A stretch of 21,958 bases of DNA, from IMG/VR virus record IMGVR_UViG_3300041583_000151, positions 1-21,958 of that record, one strand, 5' to 3'. Origin of the DNA: a virus. This document shows, piece after piece, positions 1-7,240 of the stretch. The notes beneath the pieces were generated by a model. The model ran no database searches. It had not been told where the DNA came from and saw only the letters and a list, made by a program, of their open reading frames with translations. The position numbers and the translations under genes are program-made. The stretch's first letter is position 1. Every line of letters begins with the position of its first letter.

Positions 1-1
1 T

Positions 2-31
2 CAGGCGCAGACGGCACAGGCCGCCGCATAG
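2..31 (+). CDS. possible C-terminal tail of an upstream gene
   Basis: The window opens with an open frame reading QAQTAQAAA and then TAG at 29-31. It is followed within 25 bases by a terminator-like hairpin, which suits the end of a gene that begins before the window. Nine residues are too few to identify anything, and frame 1 is also open here, so this is only a weak call. Confidence 0.25.
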   Translation, partial: QAQTAQAAA

Positions 32-51
32 TCGACCGACCCACCCCAGCC

Positions 52-80
52 AGCCCGCTAGCATCAGCTCAGCGGGCTTT
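52..80 (+). terminator. intrinsic terminator-like hairpin
   Basis: AGCCCGCT at 52-59 pairs perfectly with AGCGGGCT at 71-78. Inside, AGC (60-62) can pair with GCT (67-69) around an ATCA loop, giving about 11 base pairs with one bulged C. The T run is short (TTT, then C), so termination may be partial. It separates the previous gene from the one starting at 109. Confidence 0.5.
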
Positions 81-108
81 CTGCGTACAAGCCACCAAGG
101 AGGCACCT

Positions 109-213
109 ATGAGCAAAGAACAACAGGCGCAGATCAAAGAACTCACCGAGCGCGCCGATGCGCACACACGCGTGATTGATAGTCTCAACAACGATCTGAG
201 CTTTTTCTCTTGA
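109..213 (+). CDS. short N-terminal piece of a frameshifted accessory gene
   Basis: ATG at 109 follows an excellent ribosome binding site, AAGGAGG at 97-103. The frame gives 34 residues, starting MSKEQQAQIKELTERAD and ending NDLSFFS before TGA at 211. The residues are hydrophilic and helix-forming. The plus-one frame is open from 200 and continues as LEAVIADLEAKHAGNG into the gene at 338-838, with no start codon and no ribosome site of its own near 200. I infer that this is the true start of that longer gene and that one extra base in the TTTTT run at 202-206 (a mutation, an assembly error or a programmed +1 shift) breaks it. A free-standing 34-residue peptide is the alternative. Function unknown. 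Confidence 0.5.
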   Translation: MSKEQQAQIKELTERADAHTRVIDSLNNDLSFFS

Positions 214-337
214 GGCTGTAATCGCTGATCTCGAAGCTAAGCACGCAGGCAACGGCCCTGCACCCTCACCCGCAACCTGCCTGTGCGATGATTGCGCCGT
301 TGACGAAAAGCAGACCGAGCTTGATCAGGCACTTGCG

Positions 338-838
338 ATGGCCAACGAGCAACGCATGCGCCACAACAAGGCCAAGGCACGCGCTGAGGTTTACCATAAT
401 GACATGATGGCCGTGAGGGCTCAGTACGATGCCTCACGTGAGCGAGCTGACGCGTTGCAGGCCGATGTTGACACGTTGCAGGCTCACAACGAAAGGTTGG
501 CAAGGGTGATTCTCGACGCGGGGCAAATAGACACTGAGGGGCCGATCAAGTTTTTCAGCAATCGGGTGATCTGCCTCAGTGTTGATCTCTCGCGTGATGA
601 GGCTCACTTGCTGCCACCGGCAGGCCAGCAAGAGATCAGAGTTCCAGCGCCTGATGGGATCATGTTTTTAAAGGTTGAAACAATGAGGATCTACAATGTA
701 CTTGACCTTCTATCGAAGGCCTCAAAATACAAGGTAGGTATTCACACCGCGCGGTCTGAGTTTTTCCAAGAAGCGCATGACTGGCTCTTTGCGATCGCTC
801 AAAATAGCCGGGCCACCAACAGGAGGGCAAATGCCTGA
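338..838 (+). CDS. uncharacterised coiled-coil accessory protein (body of split gene)
   Basis: From ATG 338 this encodes 166 residues. Residues about 25-58 have the heptad-like, Ala/Leu/Glu-rich pattern of a coiled coil (RERADALQADVDTLQAHNER). The C-terminal 100 residues look globular, with a stretch reading KYKVGIHTARSEFF. The frame is open upstream to 200, and the extra 46 codons read like protein (a CLCDDC cysteine cluster, then Glu/Gln-rich helix). ATG 338 has only a weak ribosome site, so the original protein probably began at 109 and was about 240 residues long. The stop overlaps the next gene by 8 bases. I do not recognise the family; position suggests a non-structural early or accessory protein. 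Confidence 0.6.
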   Translation: MANEQRMRHNKAKARAEVYHNDMMAVRAQYDASRERADALQADVDTLQAHNERLARVILDAGQIDTEGPIKFFSNRVICLSVDLSRDEAHLLPPAGQQEIRVPAPDGIMFLKVETMRIYNVLDLLSKASKYKVGIHTARSEFFQEAHDWLFAIAQNSRATNRRANA

Positions 839-1076
839 CACCAAGCCGAAAATATTTCGCATCGTTGAGACCGACAACTTCGATGGTGATCACCCTTATG
901 AAGTGTTCGCCACAACTGGCGCGCTGAAAACAATGACTAATCAACAAGCGTGCGCCATCGCAAACGCCATGAACGATCAGTTTCCACCCTACACCGATCG
1001 GTTCTGGAAGGTTGTAGAGGACGGCTACAAGCTCAACCGCGAAGATTGGCCGGTCACGCTCGATGAACCATTCTGA
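831..1076 (+). CDS. small conserved phage protein of unknown function
   Basis: ATG 831 is chosen over an in-frame ATG at 777 because AGGAGG lies at 821-826, correctly spaced. The gene overlaps the previous stop by 8 bases, which indicates translational coupling. The 81-residue product reads PKIFRIVETDNFDGDHPYE, then an Ala/Asn-rich helix (QQACAIANAMND), then DRFWKVVEDGYKL. From memory this pattern resembles a widespread family of short phage and bacterial hypothetical proteins, but I cannot name it or give it a function. It has no membrane segment or signal peptide. Confidence 0.65.
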   Translation: MPDTKPKIFRIVETDNFDGDHPYEVFATTGALKTMTNQQACAIANAMNDQFPPYTDRFWKVVEDGYKLNREDWPVTLDEPF

Positions 1077-1142
1077 GAACATAACCGGCCAACGTGATCA
1101 CGAAAAGCGGTCAAAAACTTCTCAAACCAAGCGAGGGCAACC

Positions 1143-1337
1143 ATGCAAGAGATCGGACAGGGTGAATACAAGGCGGCAAAGAAACGCGCCAACAGGGCGA
1201 TCACCGCACTTGAACTGGCATACAGGACCGCGGCATTCTCGGCATTTTGCGATGAGAAGCCACCAAAGGTCAAAAAACCACGCCGTAAACTCGCCAAACT
1301 ACCACCCAAGAGAGCCCGCAAGGTCACCAAATCATGA
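1143..1337 (+). CDS. small basic protein of unknown function
   Basis: This 64-residue protein starts at ATG 1143 after GAGGG at about 1135-1139. Residues 1-38 are helical and Ala-rich; residues 39-64 are strongly basic with repeated Lys/Arg-Pro pairs (KVKKPRRK, LPPKRARK). A basic, Pro-rich tail of this kind is compatible with nucleic acid binding, but that is inference from composition only. It overlaps the next gene as ATGA at 1334-1337, so the two are probably translated together. An overlapping longer frame at 1063-1446 is judged a shadow. Confidence 0.6.
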   Translation: MQEIGQGEYKAAKKRANRAITALELAYRTAAFSAFCDEKPPKVKKPRRKLAKLPPKRARKVTKS

Positions 1338-1777
1338 TCAAACTCACACCGATCACGCACAAAAAGGCCAAAACCTACGTGCGCGAACACCACCGGCATC
1401 TCAAGCCACCGGCCGGCGCCGTGTTTGTCCTCGCCGTGAGCGATGAGGAGGGCACATTGCGAGGCGTGGCGCTTGTGGGTAGGCCAGTTGCGCGCATGCT
1501 TGATGACGGCCTCACGCTCGAAGTCACACGTGTTGCCACTGATGGCGCACGCAACGCCTGCTCCATGCTTTACGGCGCAGCTCGCAGGATCGCCTTTGCA
1601 ATGGGCTACACCAAGATCGTGACCTACACCCTGCCAGAAGAGGGCGGCGCAAGCCTGCGCGCGGCAGGCTGGAAAAACGAGGGCGAGGCAGGCGGCGGAT
1701 CATGGTCGCGCGATGAGCGTCAACGTGATCTACCACTGCGCGGCGAAGTCAAAACGCGGTGGGTGTTTCCACATTAG
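1334..1777 (+). CDS. XF1762-family phage protein, GNAT acetyltransferase-like
   Basis: The 147-residue product matches from memory the XF1762 family, a GNAT-related group common in phage and prophage genomes. Visible hallmarks are REHHRHLKPPAG (residues 17-28), a VALVGRPVARMLDDGLT block (45-61), TRVATDGARNACSMLYGAA (65-83) and GYTKIVTYTLPEEGGASLRAAGW (91-113). In GNAT proteins the region around the RNACS-helix corresponds to cofactor binding. No substrate is known for this family, so an actual acetyl transfer is inferred. The start overlaps the previous stop (ATGA). The C-terminal 30 residues are charged and variable, ending TRWVFPH. Confidence 0.85.
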   Translation: MIKLTPITHKKAKTYVREHHRHLKPPAGAVFVLAVSDEEGTLRGVALVGRPVARMLDDGLTLEVTRVATDGARNACSMLYGAARRIAFAMGYTKIVTYTLPEEGGASLRAAGWKNEGEAGGGSWSRDERQRDLPLRGEVKTRWVFPH

Positions 1778-1807
1778 TTGACAACCAACACGCCGGCGAT
1801 CTACGCT
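1778..1807 (+). promoter_or_regulatory. possible promoter upstream of the 1837 gene
   Basis: TTGACA at 1778-1783 matches the sigma70 -35 consensus. At 18 bases' spacing lies TACGCT (1802-1807), a poor -10 with three matches. It sits in the only gap (1778-1836) between the genes ending at 1777 and starting at 1837, a sensible place for an internal promoter. The weak -10 keeps confidence low. Confidence 0.3.
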
Positions 1808-1836
1808 GAGCGGGCAACCTCAAACCAGGGCACCCA

Positions 1837-2505
1837 ATGAGTCTGCAACCCGACACCACCACCACCACCACGCCTGAACTGCCACCAAGGCCGCTCAACG
1901 CAGTGGCCTACGCCACACCGCTTGACGTGTGCAAGAAAACCAAACTCACAGGCGGGCCGATCGCAGTGTTCGGCGTTCCGATCGATCGATCCCTATTCGT
2001 GCGGGCCATGCGCGCCAACAAGAAGCCGCCGATCAAGTGGTCAGTGCGTTTCAGTGATCCCAAGCCGGGCTATGTTCCTGCCGATCAAAAACACCCGTGG
2101 GCAAACATCAGCCTAGACGTCACGTGGCCTGACGGCGGCCGGGCGATCTTCTATGGTATCAACCCCGAGGCACCACCAAAGGCGCGCAGGGGCAAGGCCA
2201 GCGGAAAGCCTTGCAAGCGAAAGACCATCAAGGTGATCCGAATCATGGATAAACCCGCAACCGAGCCCGCAACGATCGGCGCTCAGAGCGTCACGCGGCG
2301 CACGTACGTCAAAAACGGGTATGGCGTATTCTGTCATATCACACAGATCAACGATCAACCGATCACGATCTCGTGCAATCAGCCGGCAGATCAGAACGCG
2401 CTCAACTCAATCAGGTTCGATTCATTCGAGCACGCGATCGAAGTGGCAACGCGCCTGATCGTCGACGAGCAAACAACAACCAAACCAAAAAAGTGGAGCA
2501 AATAG
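1837..2505 (+). CDS. uncharacterised 222-residue phage protein
   Basis: ATG 1837 follows a CAGGG ribosome site at about 1825-1829. The N-terminus is a low-complexity Thr/Pro stretch (residues 6-18, seven Thr in succession). The middle is rich in Lys, Pro and Trp (DPKPGYVPADQKHPWAN; LDVTWPDGGRAIFYG), and a basic linker (PKARRGKASGKPCKRK) leads to a C-terminal domain with RRTYVKNGYGVFCHI and ITISCNQPADQN. The last 30 residues form a helix. The alternating pattern suggests beta-rich domains. I do not recognise the family. The stop lies one base before the next ATG, so it belongs to the same transcript as the genes that follow. Confidence 0.65.
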   Translation: MSLQPDTTTTTTPELPPRPLNAVAYATPLDVCKKTKLTGGPIAVFGVPIDRSLFVRAMRANKKPPIKWSVRFSDPKPGYVPADQKHPWANISLDVTWPDGGRAIFYGINPEAPPKARRGKASGKPCKRKTIKVIRIMDKPATEPATIGAQSVTRRTYVKNGYGVFCHITQINDQPITISCNQPADQNALNSIRFDSFEHAIEVATRLIVDEQTTTKPKKWSK

Positions 2506-2506
2506 T

Positions 2507-2896
2507 ATGTGGGTATTTTTCAAAACGGGATTTGTATCAGTGGTCAAGGTACAAGCGGGCAAAGCGGCAAGTGGGCAAGCAATGGCGCCGCGCGATTATT
2601 ATCTTGATGAGGTGATGGTTAGATCTCGCTCACCGCAACACCTGATCAGTTTTGGCTGTAAGCCTGAGCGAATCATTACCACGCCACACGCAGACTACGG
2701 CTACCGGGTGATCATGGATCGCGCTGAGTTTATCGAGCATATGCTCGAACATATGCGGGCGATCGAGTACGGCAACTTCAAGGGGGCAATCAGCGCGGCC
2801 GGGCAGGCCTCAACCGCATTCCTGTGTGCGCTCAATGACGTTTGGAGCGTCATGTATCAGTTTCAAATCAACGACAAAAAAGGCGGCACCAAATGA
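2507..2896 (+). CDS. conserved uncharacterised phage/bacterial protein (MWxF...GF.SVV family)
   Basis: The 129-residue protein has the layout of a small family I recall from many phages and proteobacterial genomes without known function: an N-terminal MWVFFKTGFVSVVK strand pair, a DEVMVRSRSPQHL segment, then ADYGYRVIMDRAEF (residues about 65-78), GNFKGAIS (near 92-99) and a C-terminal VWSVMYQFQ (about 113-121). The spacing of these motifs fits the family. Compared with what I remember, the loop after the first strand is longer here (QAGKAASGQAMAPRD). ATG 2507 follows GTGGAG at 2493-2498. The end overlaps the next gene as ATGA. The role is unknown. Confidence 0.7.
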   Translation: MWVFFKTGFVSVVKVQAGKAASGQAMAPRDYYLDEVMVRSRSPQHLISFGCKPERIITTPHADYGYRVIMDRAEFIEHMLEHMRAIEYGNFKGAISAAGQASTAFLCALNDVWSVMYQFQINDKKGGTK

Positions 2897-3624
2897 ATAA
2901 GATCAACCCATTCAGTTGTCCGGGTTGCGGGCATGTCCACGATCTACGCGACACACCAGAGGGCGCGCTTAGCTATGAGTTCACCACAACCGCACCCACT
3001 GAGGCCGGCGTGGGTATACCTAAACCTTTCGAGGTTCAACGGTGCATTTTTACGCTCAGGGAGCGCGAGGATAGCCGAATCGTGCTCACGTACGATCCAA
3101 AGTGCACCCACACCGCGGCCGGTATGGATCTTGTGCTAGACGCAGCACAGGTGATCAAATCAGCCAAGCGATCAGGCAAAACGGAACACTACCGCGAGCG
3201 CCTGATCGTTGAATTGCAGTCACACCTTGCTGATGCGCTTGAGAAGATCCACAAGATGAGCGCACAGAAAGAAACGCGTGAGGCGGTGATCGAATCAATC
3301 AAGGGCGACGTGATCAAGCTCACCAGCAAGGTTGATGAGTTCCGATCGATCATGGCCAGCATAAGGGGTGAGCGTGATCACGCAGTGGCTCAAGCGGCAG
3401 CAAACGATCAGGCGTTTACTGATGCCTCAGCAGTGCGGGCCATTATTTCAAACTCGCAATCAAAGGCCATGCTACGCATGGCGGCGGCGCTGGCAGACCT
3501 TTTGCCGATGCACCCCAACGAGCCAAGATCAGAACACCAAAGCCGCGGCGAGGCGATCACCATGCACGCGATCGTGCTCACAGACGCCGAATGGGCCGCG
3601 TGGCTCACCCGCTCAAGCCATTGA
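2893..3624 (+). CDS. zinc-ribbon-like, coiled-coil accessory protein
   Basis: The start is set at ATG 2893, which overlaps the previous stop as ATGA; an in-frame ATG at 2842 lies inside the previous gene and gives a less natural N-terminus. The 243-residue product begins NPFSCPGCGHVHD, a CxxC knuckle (C9, C12) with nearby His 14 and 16, and a further Cys/His pair near residue 71 (PKCTHT). Residues about 100-190 are long charged helices likely to form a coiled coil. The C-terminus ends in a short helix with TDAEWAAWL. The zinc site is inferred from motif only. It is the last gene before the terminator at 3696. Confidence 0.6.
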   Translation: MNKINPFSCPGCGHVHDLRDTPEGALSYEFTTTAPTEAGVGIPKPFEVQRCIFTLREREDSRIVLTYDPKCTHTAAGMDLVLDAAQVIKSAKRSGKTEHYRERLIVELQSHLADALEKIHKMSAQKETREAVIESIKGDVIKLTSKVDEFRSIMASIRGERDHAVAQAAANDQAFTDASAVRAIISNSQSKAMLRMAAALADLLPMHPNEPRSEHQSRGEAITMHAIVLTDAEWAAWLTRSSH

Positions 3625-3695
3625 CCACGCTTTGATCTGGTGTAGGGTGCAATAAGGCCACGAAAACGGCCACGCGTCGCAGTAGCGGCGGGCAC

Positions 3696-3730
3696 AGGCC
3701 ACGCAATGACGACCTCTTGCGTGGCCTTTT
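3696..3730 (+). terminator. strong intrinsic terminator closing the accessory gene block
   Basis: AGGCCACGCAA (3696-3706) pairs perfectly with TTGCGTGGCCT (3717-3727) around a 10-base loop, followed by TTTT. This is the clearest terminator in the left part of the window and marks the boundary between the accessory genes and the packaging genes. Confidence 0.85.
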
Positions 3731-3744
3731 GCTTGGGGCCAGCA

Positions 3745-3972
3745 ATGAGCAAGCGACACAACAGCGGGGCCGCGATCCTCAGACCGCGCAAGATCGGCAA
3801 GGCCACCAAAATCACCAAGGCGGGGCCTGCCGCTTCGCTCACGTCGATCTCTGAGCTGAGCGACGCCGAATTTGACTCGCTGATCGAGTCAAGTTTTACT
3901 GAGGAAGTGCGCGAGCCGTTGATCGGCTTCACGGATTGCGGCGATGAGGCGGACTTTTGGTTGCCTGAGTGA
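3745..3972 (+). CDS. small acidic-tailed protein just upstream of terL
   Basis: ATG 3745 is preferred over ATG 3706, because 3706 lies inside the terminator hairpin and would add a hydrophobic leader translated from it. The 75-residue product has a basic N-terminal half (SKRHN, RPRKIGKATKITK) and a strongly acidic C-terminal half (ELSDAEFDSLIESSF, DEADFWLPE). Many phages encode the small terminase subunit at this position, but this protein is shorter than usual and I see no clear HTH, so that role is only a positional guess. The ribosome site is weak (GGGGCC upstream). It ends 24 bases before the terL start. Confidence 0.5.
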   Translation: MSKRHNSGAAILRPRKIGKATKITKAGPAASLTSISELSDAEFDSLIESSFTEEVREPLIGFTDCGDEADFWLPE

Positions 3973-3996
3973 TCCCGCGTCACTAAGATCAAGATC

Positions 3997-5211
3997 GTGA
4001 TCACACCCTCAACACCATCTAACGCGCTCGTCATCAACGGGCCGGTGCTCTACCCGAAACAATACCGCGCGATCATGGATCCGGCGCGGCATTGCTTTAT
4101 TGAGGCCAGCACCAAGGCTGGCAAGACGTTTGGCTGCATCGTTTGGCAGTTCGCACAGTGTTGTGCGCACGAGGGCAGGCGGCACCACTGGTGGGTTGCA
4201 CCCGTCTACAAGCAGGCGCGGATCGCCTATGAGCGGGCCAAGGAATACATACCCAAACAGGCCATCAAATCAATCAACGATGGCGAGATGTTTATCAGGC
4301 TGATCAACGGCGCCACGTGGACATTCAAAAGCGGCGAAAAGCCGGACAACCTCTTTGGCGAGGACGTCTATAGCGTCGTGATCGACGAGGCCAGCCGTTG
4401 CCGCGACGCAGTTTGGCAGGCGATCCGCTCAACCCTGACTGCCACCCGCGGCAGTACCCGCGTGATCGGCAACGTCAAAGGCCGAAAGAACTGGTTTTTC
4501 AGGCTATCACGCAGAGCGCAGAGCGGTGTTGAGGGCTACGCATACCACAAGCTCACCGCCTACGACGCGGCCGAGGGCGGGGCCATTGCGTACGCTGAGA
4601 TCGAGGAAGCCAAGGCCGACCTTCCTGATCACGTATTCCGAGAGCTTTACCTTGCTGATCCTTCCGAGGATGGCAGCAACCCGTTTGGCATCAAGCCGAT
4701 CGAACGCGCCAACAAAGGGCTCACCCACAAGCCGGTTGTGGTATGGGGGATCGACTTAGCCAAGTCGGTTGACTGGACCGTGCTTTGCGGCCTCGACGCT
4801 GAGGGCAATGTTGCTGAGCTTCAAAGATTCCAGCGCGATTGGCAGTCAACGATCGCATTTATCAAGGCCACAGTCGGCGGCACCCCGGCGCTGGTTGACA
4901 GTACAGGGCTCGGCGATCCGATCCTCGAAGACCTACAGAGCGCGGGCCTTGATAACTACGAAGGGCTCGTTTTTACCGGGCCATCAAAACAAAAGCTGAT
5001 GGAAGGCCTAGCGCTCGATTTTCACCGCGGCATCATGACGATCGGCAACGAGGATTTGGTTGACGAACTAAAAGACTTTGAGTTTGTTCACACGCGCACC
5101 GGCGTGCGCTACAGTGCGCCAGACGGCGCACATGATGATACTGTTTGCGCACTTGCGCTTGCGCGGCAACACTTTAGAAACAACCTCACACCCTCAGAAT
5201 GGTGGACCTAA
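3997..5211 (+). CDS. terL: terminase large subunit (packaging ATPase-nuclease)
   Basis: This 404-residue protein pumps DNA into the prohead and cuts the concatemer. The ATPase half shows a Walker A variant ASTKAGKT (residues 37-44), Walker B VVIDEAS (127-133, D130/E131) and a following GNVKGRKNW coupling segment (158-166). The RNase H-like nuclease half shows the three acidic sites: D253 in WGIDLAKSVDW, D301 in VDSTGLGDP and D380/D381 in GAHDDTVCALAL. Length is near the low end for the family but all motifs are present. The start is GTG 3997, since no ATG exists in this frame after the stop at 3970; its GTG is part of a GTGATCAC palindrome. The ribosome site is poor. It overlaps the portal start by one base (TAATG). 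Confidence 0.95.
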   Translation: MITPSTPSNALVINGPVLYPKQYRAIMDPARHCFIEASTKAGKTFGCIVWQFAQCCAHEGRRHHWWVAPVYKQARIAYERAKEYIPKQAIKSINDGEMFIRLINGATWTFKSGEKPDNLFGEDVYSVVIDEASRCRDAVWQAIRSTLTATRGSTRVIGNVKGRKNWFFRLSRRAQSGVEGYAYHKLTAYDAAEGGAIAYAEIEEAKADLPDHVFRELYLADPSEDGSNPFGIKPIERANKGLTHKPVVVWGIDLAKSVDWTVLCGLDAEGNVAELQRFQRDWQSTIAFIKATVGGTPALVDSTGLGDPILEDLQSAGLDNYEGLVFTGPSKQKLMEGLALDFHRGIMTIGNEDLVDELKDFEFVHTRTGVRYSAPDGAHDDTVCALALARQHFRNNLTPSEWWT

Positions 5212-7235
5212 TGAGCGACGAAACAAACGACGGCGGTGGCATGCAGAACCATAATGACGGCATGCAAAACGTGCTCACCAAACTCGGCACAACCAAGGAT
5301 CGCACACACCGATCAAACACTGAGATCGTGCAATCCGAAATCATTGATCCGATCTCGCTCACCTCGCTCTACCGAGATGATCATTACGTCGCACGCGTCA
5401 TCGACCTCATGCCAAACGAGAGCACCCGGCGAGGATTTGAGATCACGGTCGACGATCACGAACTGCAAGAAGATGTGCGTTACCATTTCAAGCGGCTTGG
5501 CCTGATCAAAAAGCTCAACCTTGCCAACAAGTGGGGCCGGCTGTACGGCGGCGGCGCCGTTGTGCTCGGCATCAGCGACGGTAAGCAGCTCAGCGAGCCC
5601 GTTGATCTCGAAGCGGTGAAAAGCGTGGACTGGGCGCTCACTCTCACCCGTCACGAACTGATATCAGACACGATCGAGAATGACCCAGCCGCCCCTTGGG
5701 GCTACGGCAAGCCAGCAACGTACAGGCTCAGCACAAACGTTGTGCACACTACCGGCAAGCTCAATCACGGCGATGTGATCCACGCGTCACGCGTGCTGAG
5801 GTTCGCGGGCACACAACTGCCTGAGCAGTACGGCGCGGAAAACGATTACTGGGGCGATCCCGTTGCTCAGCGTTTGATTGAATCAATCACGAATATCGTC
5901 AACTCAGATCGAGCGATCGGAAACACGATCCAAACATTCAATCAAGCCGTGTTCAAAAAGGCCGGCCTTGCGCAGATCATGCAGGGCGCGGGCGGCGAGG
6001 ATAAGCTGATCGACATGTTCACCACGATGAACATGGCGCAATCGATCCTCGGCATGATGATCGTAGATAAAAACGAGGAGTTCCAGAAGATCCAAACGCC
6101 AGTGTCAGGCCTTGCCGAACTTCACAGCGTCATGGTTCACGCCTACTGCGCGGCGGCTGACGCACCAGCCACGATCCTGTTTGGTACCCCGCCAAACGGC
6201 CTGAGTACCGACGACAAAAGCGGCCGGCAAAACTGGTTTGCCAAGGTGCGCAGCAACCAATCGGAAAACTACGTTCCCAATATTGAGTACGTGGTTGAGT
6301 TGATCCTAGCATCACTCGACGCTCTCGACGCTGACGCAAGCGTCACACCCAACCCGCTCGAAGAGCTCAACGACCTTGAGCAATCAACGATCTTCAAGAC
6401 CTACGTCGACGCAGCAGCATTGCTGATTGATCGAGGCGTGCTGATGCCACTTGAAGTGCGCCTGAGTTTTTTTCAATCAGGCCGATTTTCGCCAAACATC
6501 ACCCTGCTTGATCTTCCAGATCTCGACGGCGCCAGCGGTGGCAACTCATTCGGAAAAGCACAAAACGAGGCACCCGGCGACGTTGAAGGCGATCCGGCCG
6601 GCGATCTCGAATCCGAGGGCATGCCGGCCAGATCTGACGGCAGCCAAGCACAACCACTGATGCCGCCAAGCGAAGCAAGGCGCCAAGCGGCCAAGGGCCT
6701 TGACCTTCGCAAGCGCTTCAAGCACGGCGGCAGTGCAATGAGCCTCGTGCGCGCCAGCCACATCGCAGCGGGCCGACCCATGACCGTTGACGAGATCCGA
6801 GGCCTCAAGCGCTTTTTTGACGCCAACGAAAGCACCAAAAACACACCACCCGAAAAAGGCCGCGGCAAAATCAACTGGCTCCTGCACGGCGGCACACCCG
6901 CGCGCATTTGGGCGGATTCTGTGATCACGATGATCGACGCTCACCGGCTCACACGCACAAACACCACCACAAACGATCGTGATCACAACGACGCCAACAC
7001 CGATCCGCACGCAAAACGCTCAAGCCGGCGCAAGGTGCAAACTGAGATCGAGGCGGGCCGAATGAAGCCAGCAAAATCATTCAAGTGCAAGGTCTGCAAA
7101 AAGGCGCAGGCCACCGAGTATGACCACGTGAGCGGCTACGACGGCGACGATGCCAAGCTCAGCGTTGAGCCCGTTTGCGCAAGCTGCCACCACAAACGCA
7201 CCAACAAGCGAATCAAAGACGGCAACAACGAGTAA
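5211..7235 (+). CDS. portal protein (DUF1073 type) with extra C-terminal zinc/HNH-like domain
   Basis: Residues about 25-440 are a DUF1073-type portal: SLYRDDHYVARVIDLMPNES (52-71), a KWGRLYGGGAVVLGI block (107-121), HASRVLRF (191-198), GDPVAQRLIESI (215-226), and PATILFGTPPNGLSTDDKS (319-337) followed by NWFAKV. Portals form the 12-fold ring at the head vertex. After a Pro/Gly/Glu-rich linker (440-495) comes a second domain, KHGGSAMSLVRASHIAAG (504-521) to RGKINWLLHGG (551-561). A third domain has CKVC (C626, C629), EYDHVSGYD (636-644) and VCASCHHKRT (C656, C659, H660), an HNH/treble-clef-like zinc site. Start 5211 is favoured over 5199 because it overlaps the terL stop as TAATG and has GGTGGA upstream. 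674 residues is longer than a plain portal. Confidence 0.9.
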   Translation: MSDETNDGGGMQNHNDGMQNVLTKLGTTKDRTHRSNTEIVQSEIIDPISLTSLYRDDHYVARVIDLMPNESTRRGFEITVDDHELQEDVRYHFKRLGLIKKLNLANKWGRLYGGGAVVLGISDGKQLSEPVDLEAVKSVDWALTLTRHELISDTIENDPAAPWGYGKPATYRLSTNVVHTTGKLNHGDVIHASRVLRFAGTQLPEQYGAENDYWGDPVAQRLIESITNIVNSDRAIGNTIQTFNQAVFKKAGLAQIMQGAGGEDKLIDMFTTMNMAQSILGMMIVDKNEEFQKIQTPVSGLAELHSVMVHAYCAAADAPATILFGTPPNGLSTDDKSGRQNWFAKVRSNQSENYVPNIEYVVELILASLDALDADASVTPNPLEELNDLEQSTIFKTYVDAAALLIDRGVLMPLEVRLSFFQSGRFSPNITLLDLPDLDGASGGNSFGKAQNEAPGDVEGDPAGDLESEGMPARSDGSQAQPLMPPSEARRQAAKGLDLRKRFKHGGSAMSLVRASHIAAGRPMTVDEIRGLKRFFDANESTKNTPPEKGRGKINWLLHGGTPARIWADSVITMIDAHRLTRTNTTTNDRDHNDANTDPHAKRSSRRKVQTEIEAGRMKPAKSFKCKVCKKAQATEYDHVSGYDGDDAKLSVEPVCASCHHKRTNKRIKDGNNE

Positions 7236-7240
7236 CAGCG

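Noticed and set aside
1063-1446. 127-residue plus-strand frame overlapping the 1143 and 1334 genes
   Set aside because: It is very rich in Arg, His, Pro and Ser, typical of an out-of-frame reading of GC-rich genes. It overlaps two better-supported genes and has no ribosome site.
3621-3649. Promoter with TTGACC before the terminase block
   Set aside because: No acceptable -10 element exists at 16-19 bases' spacing (AGGGTG at 17).
5211-7235. Anti-CBASS Acb1 function for the DUF1073-type protein
   Set aside because: Some DUF1073 proteins carry an Acb1 label. Here the portal core is complete and the C-terminal HGGS and HGGT belong to a different motif, not the paired H-x-T/S sites of 2H phosphoesterases.
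7175-7240. Longer N-terminus of the MuF protein
   Set aside because: It would lie wholly inside the portal gene and adds a Gln/Arg-rich stretch. ATG 7241 lies five bases after the portal stop, at the normal spacing.
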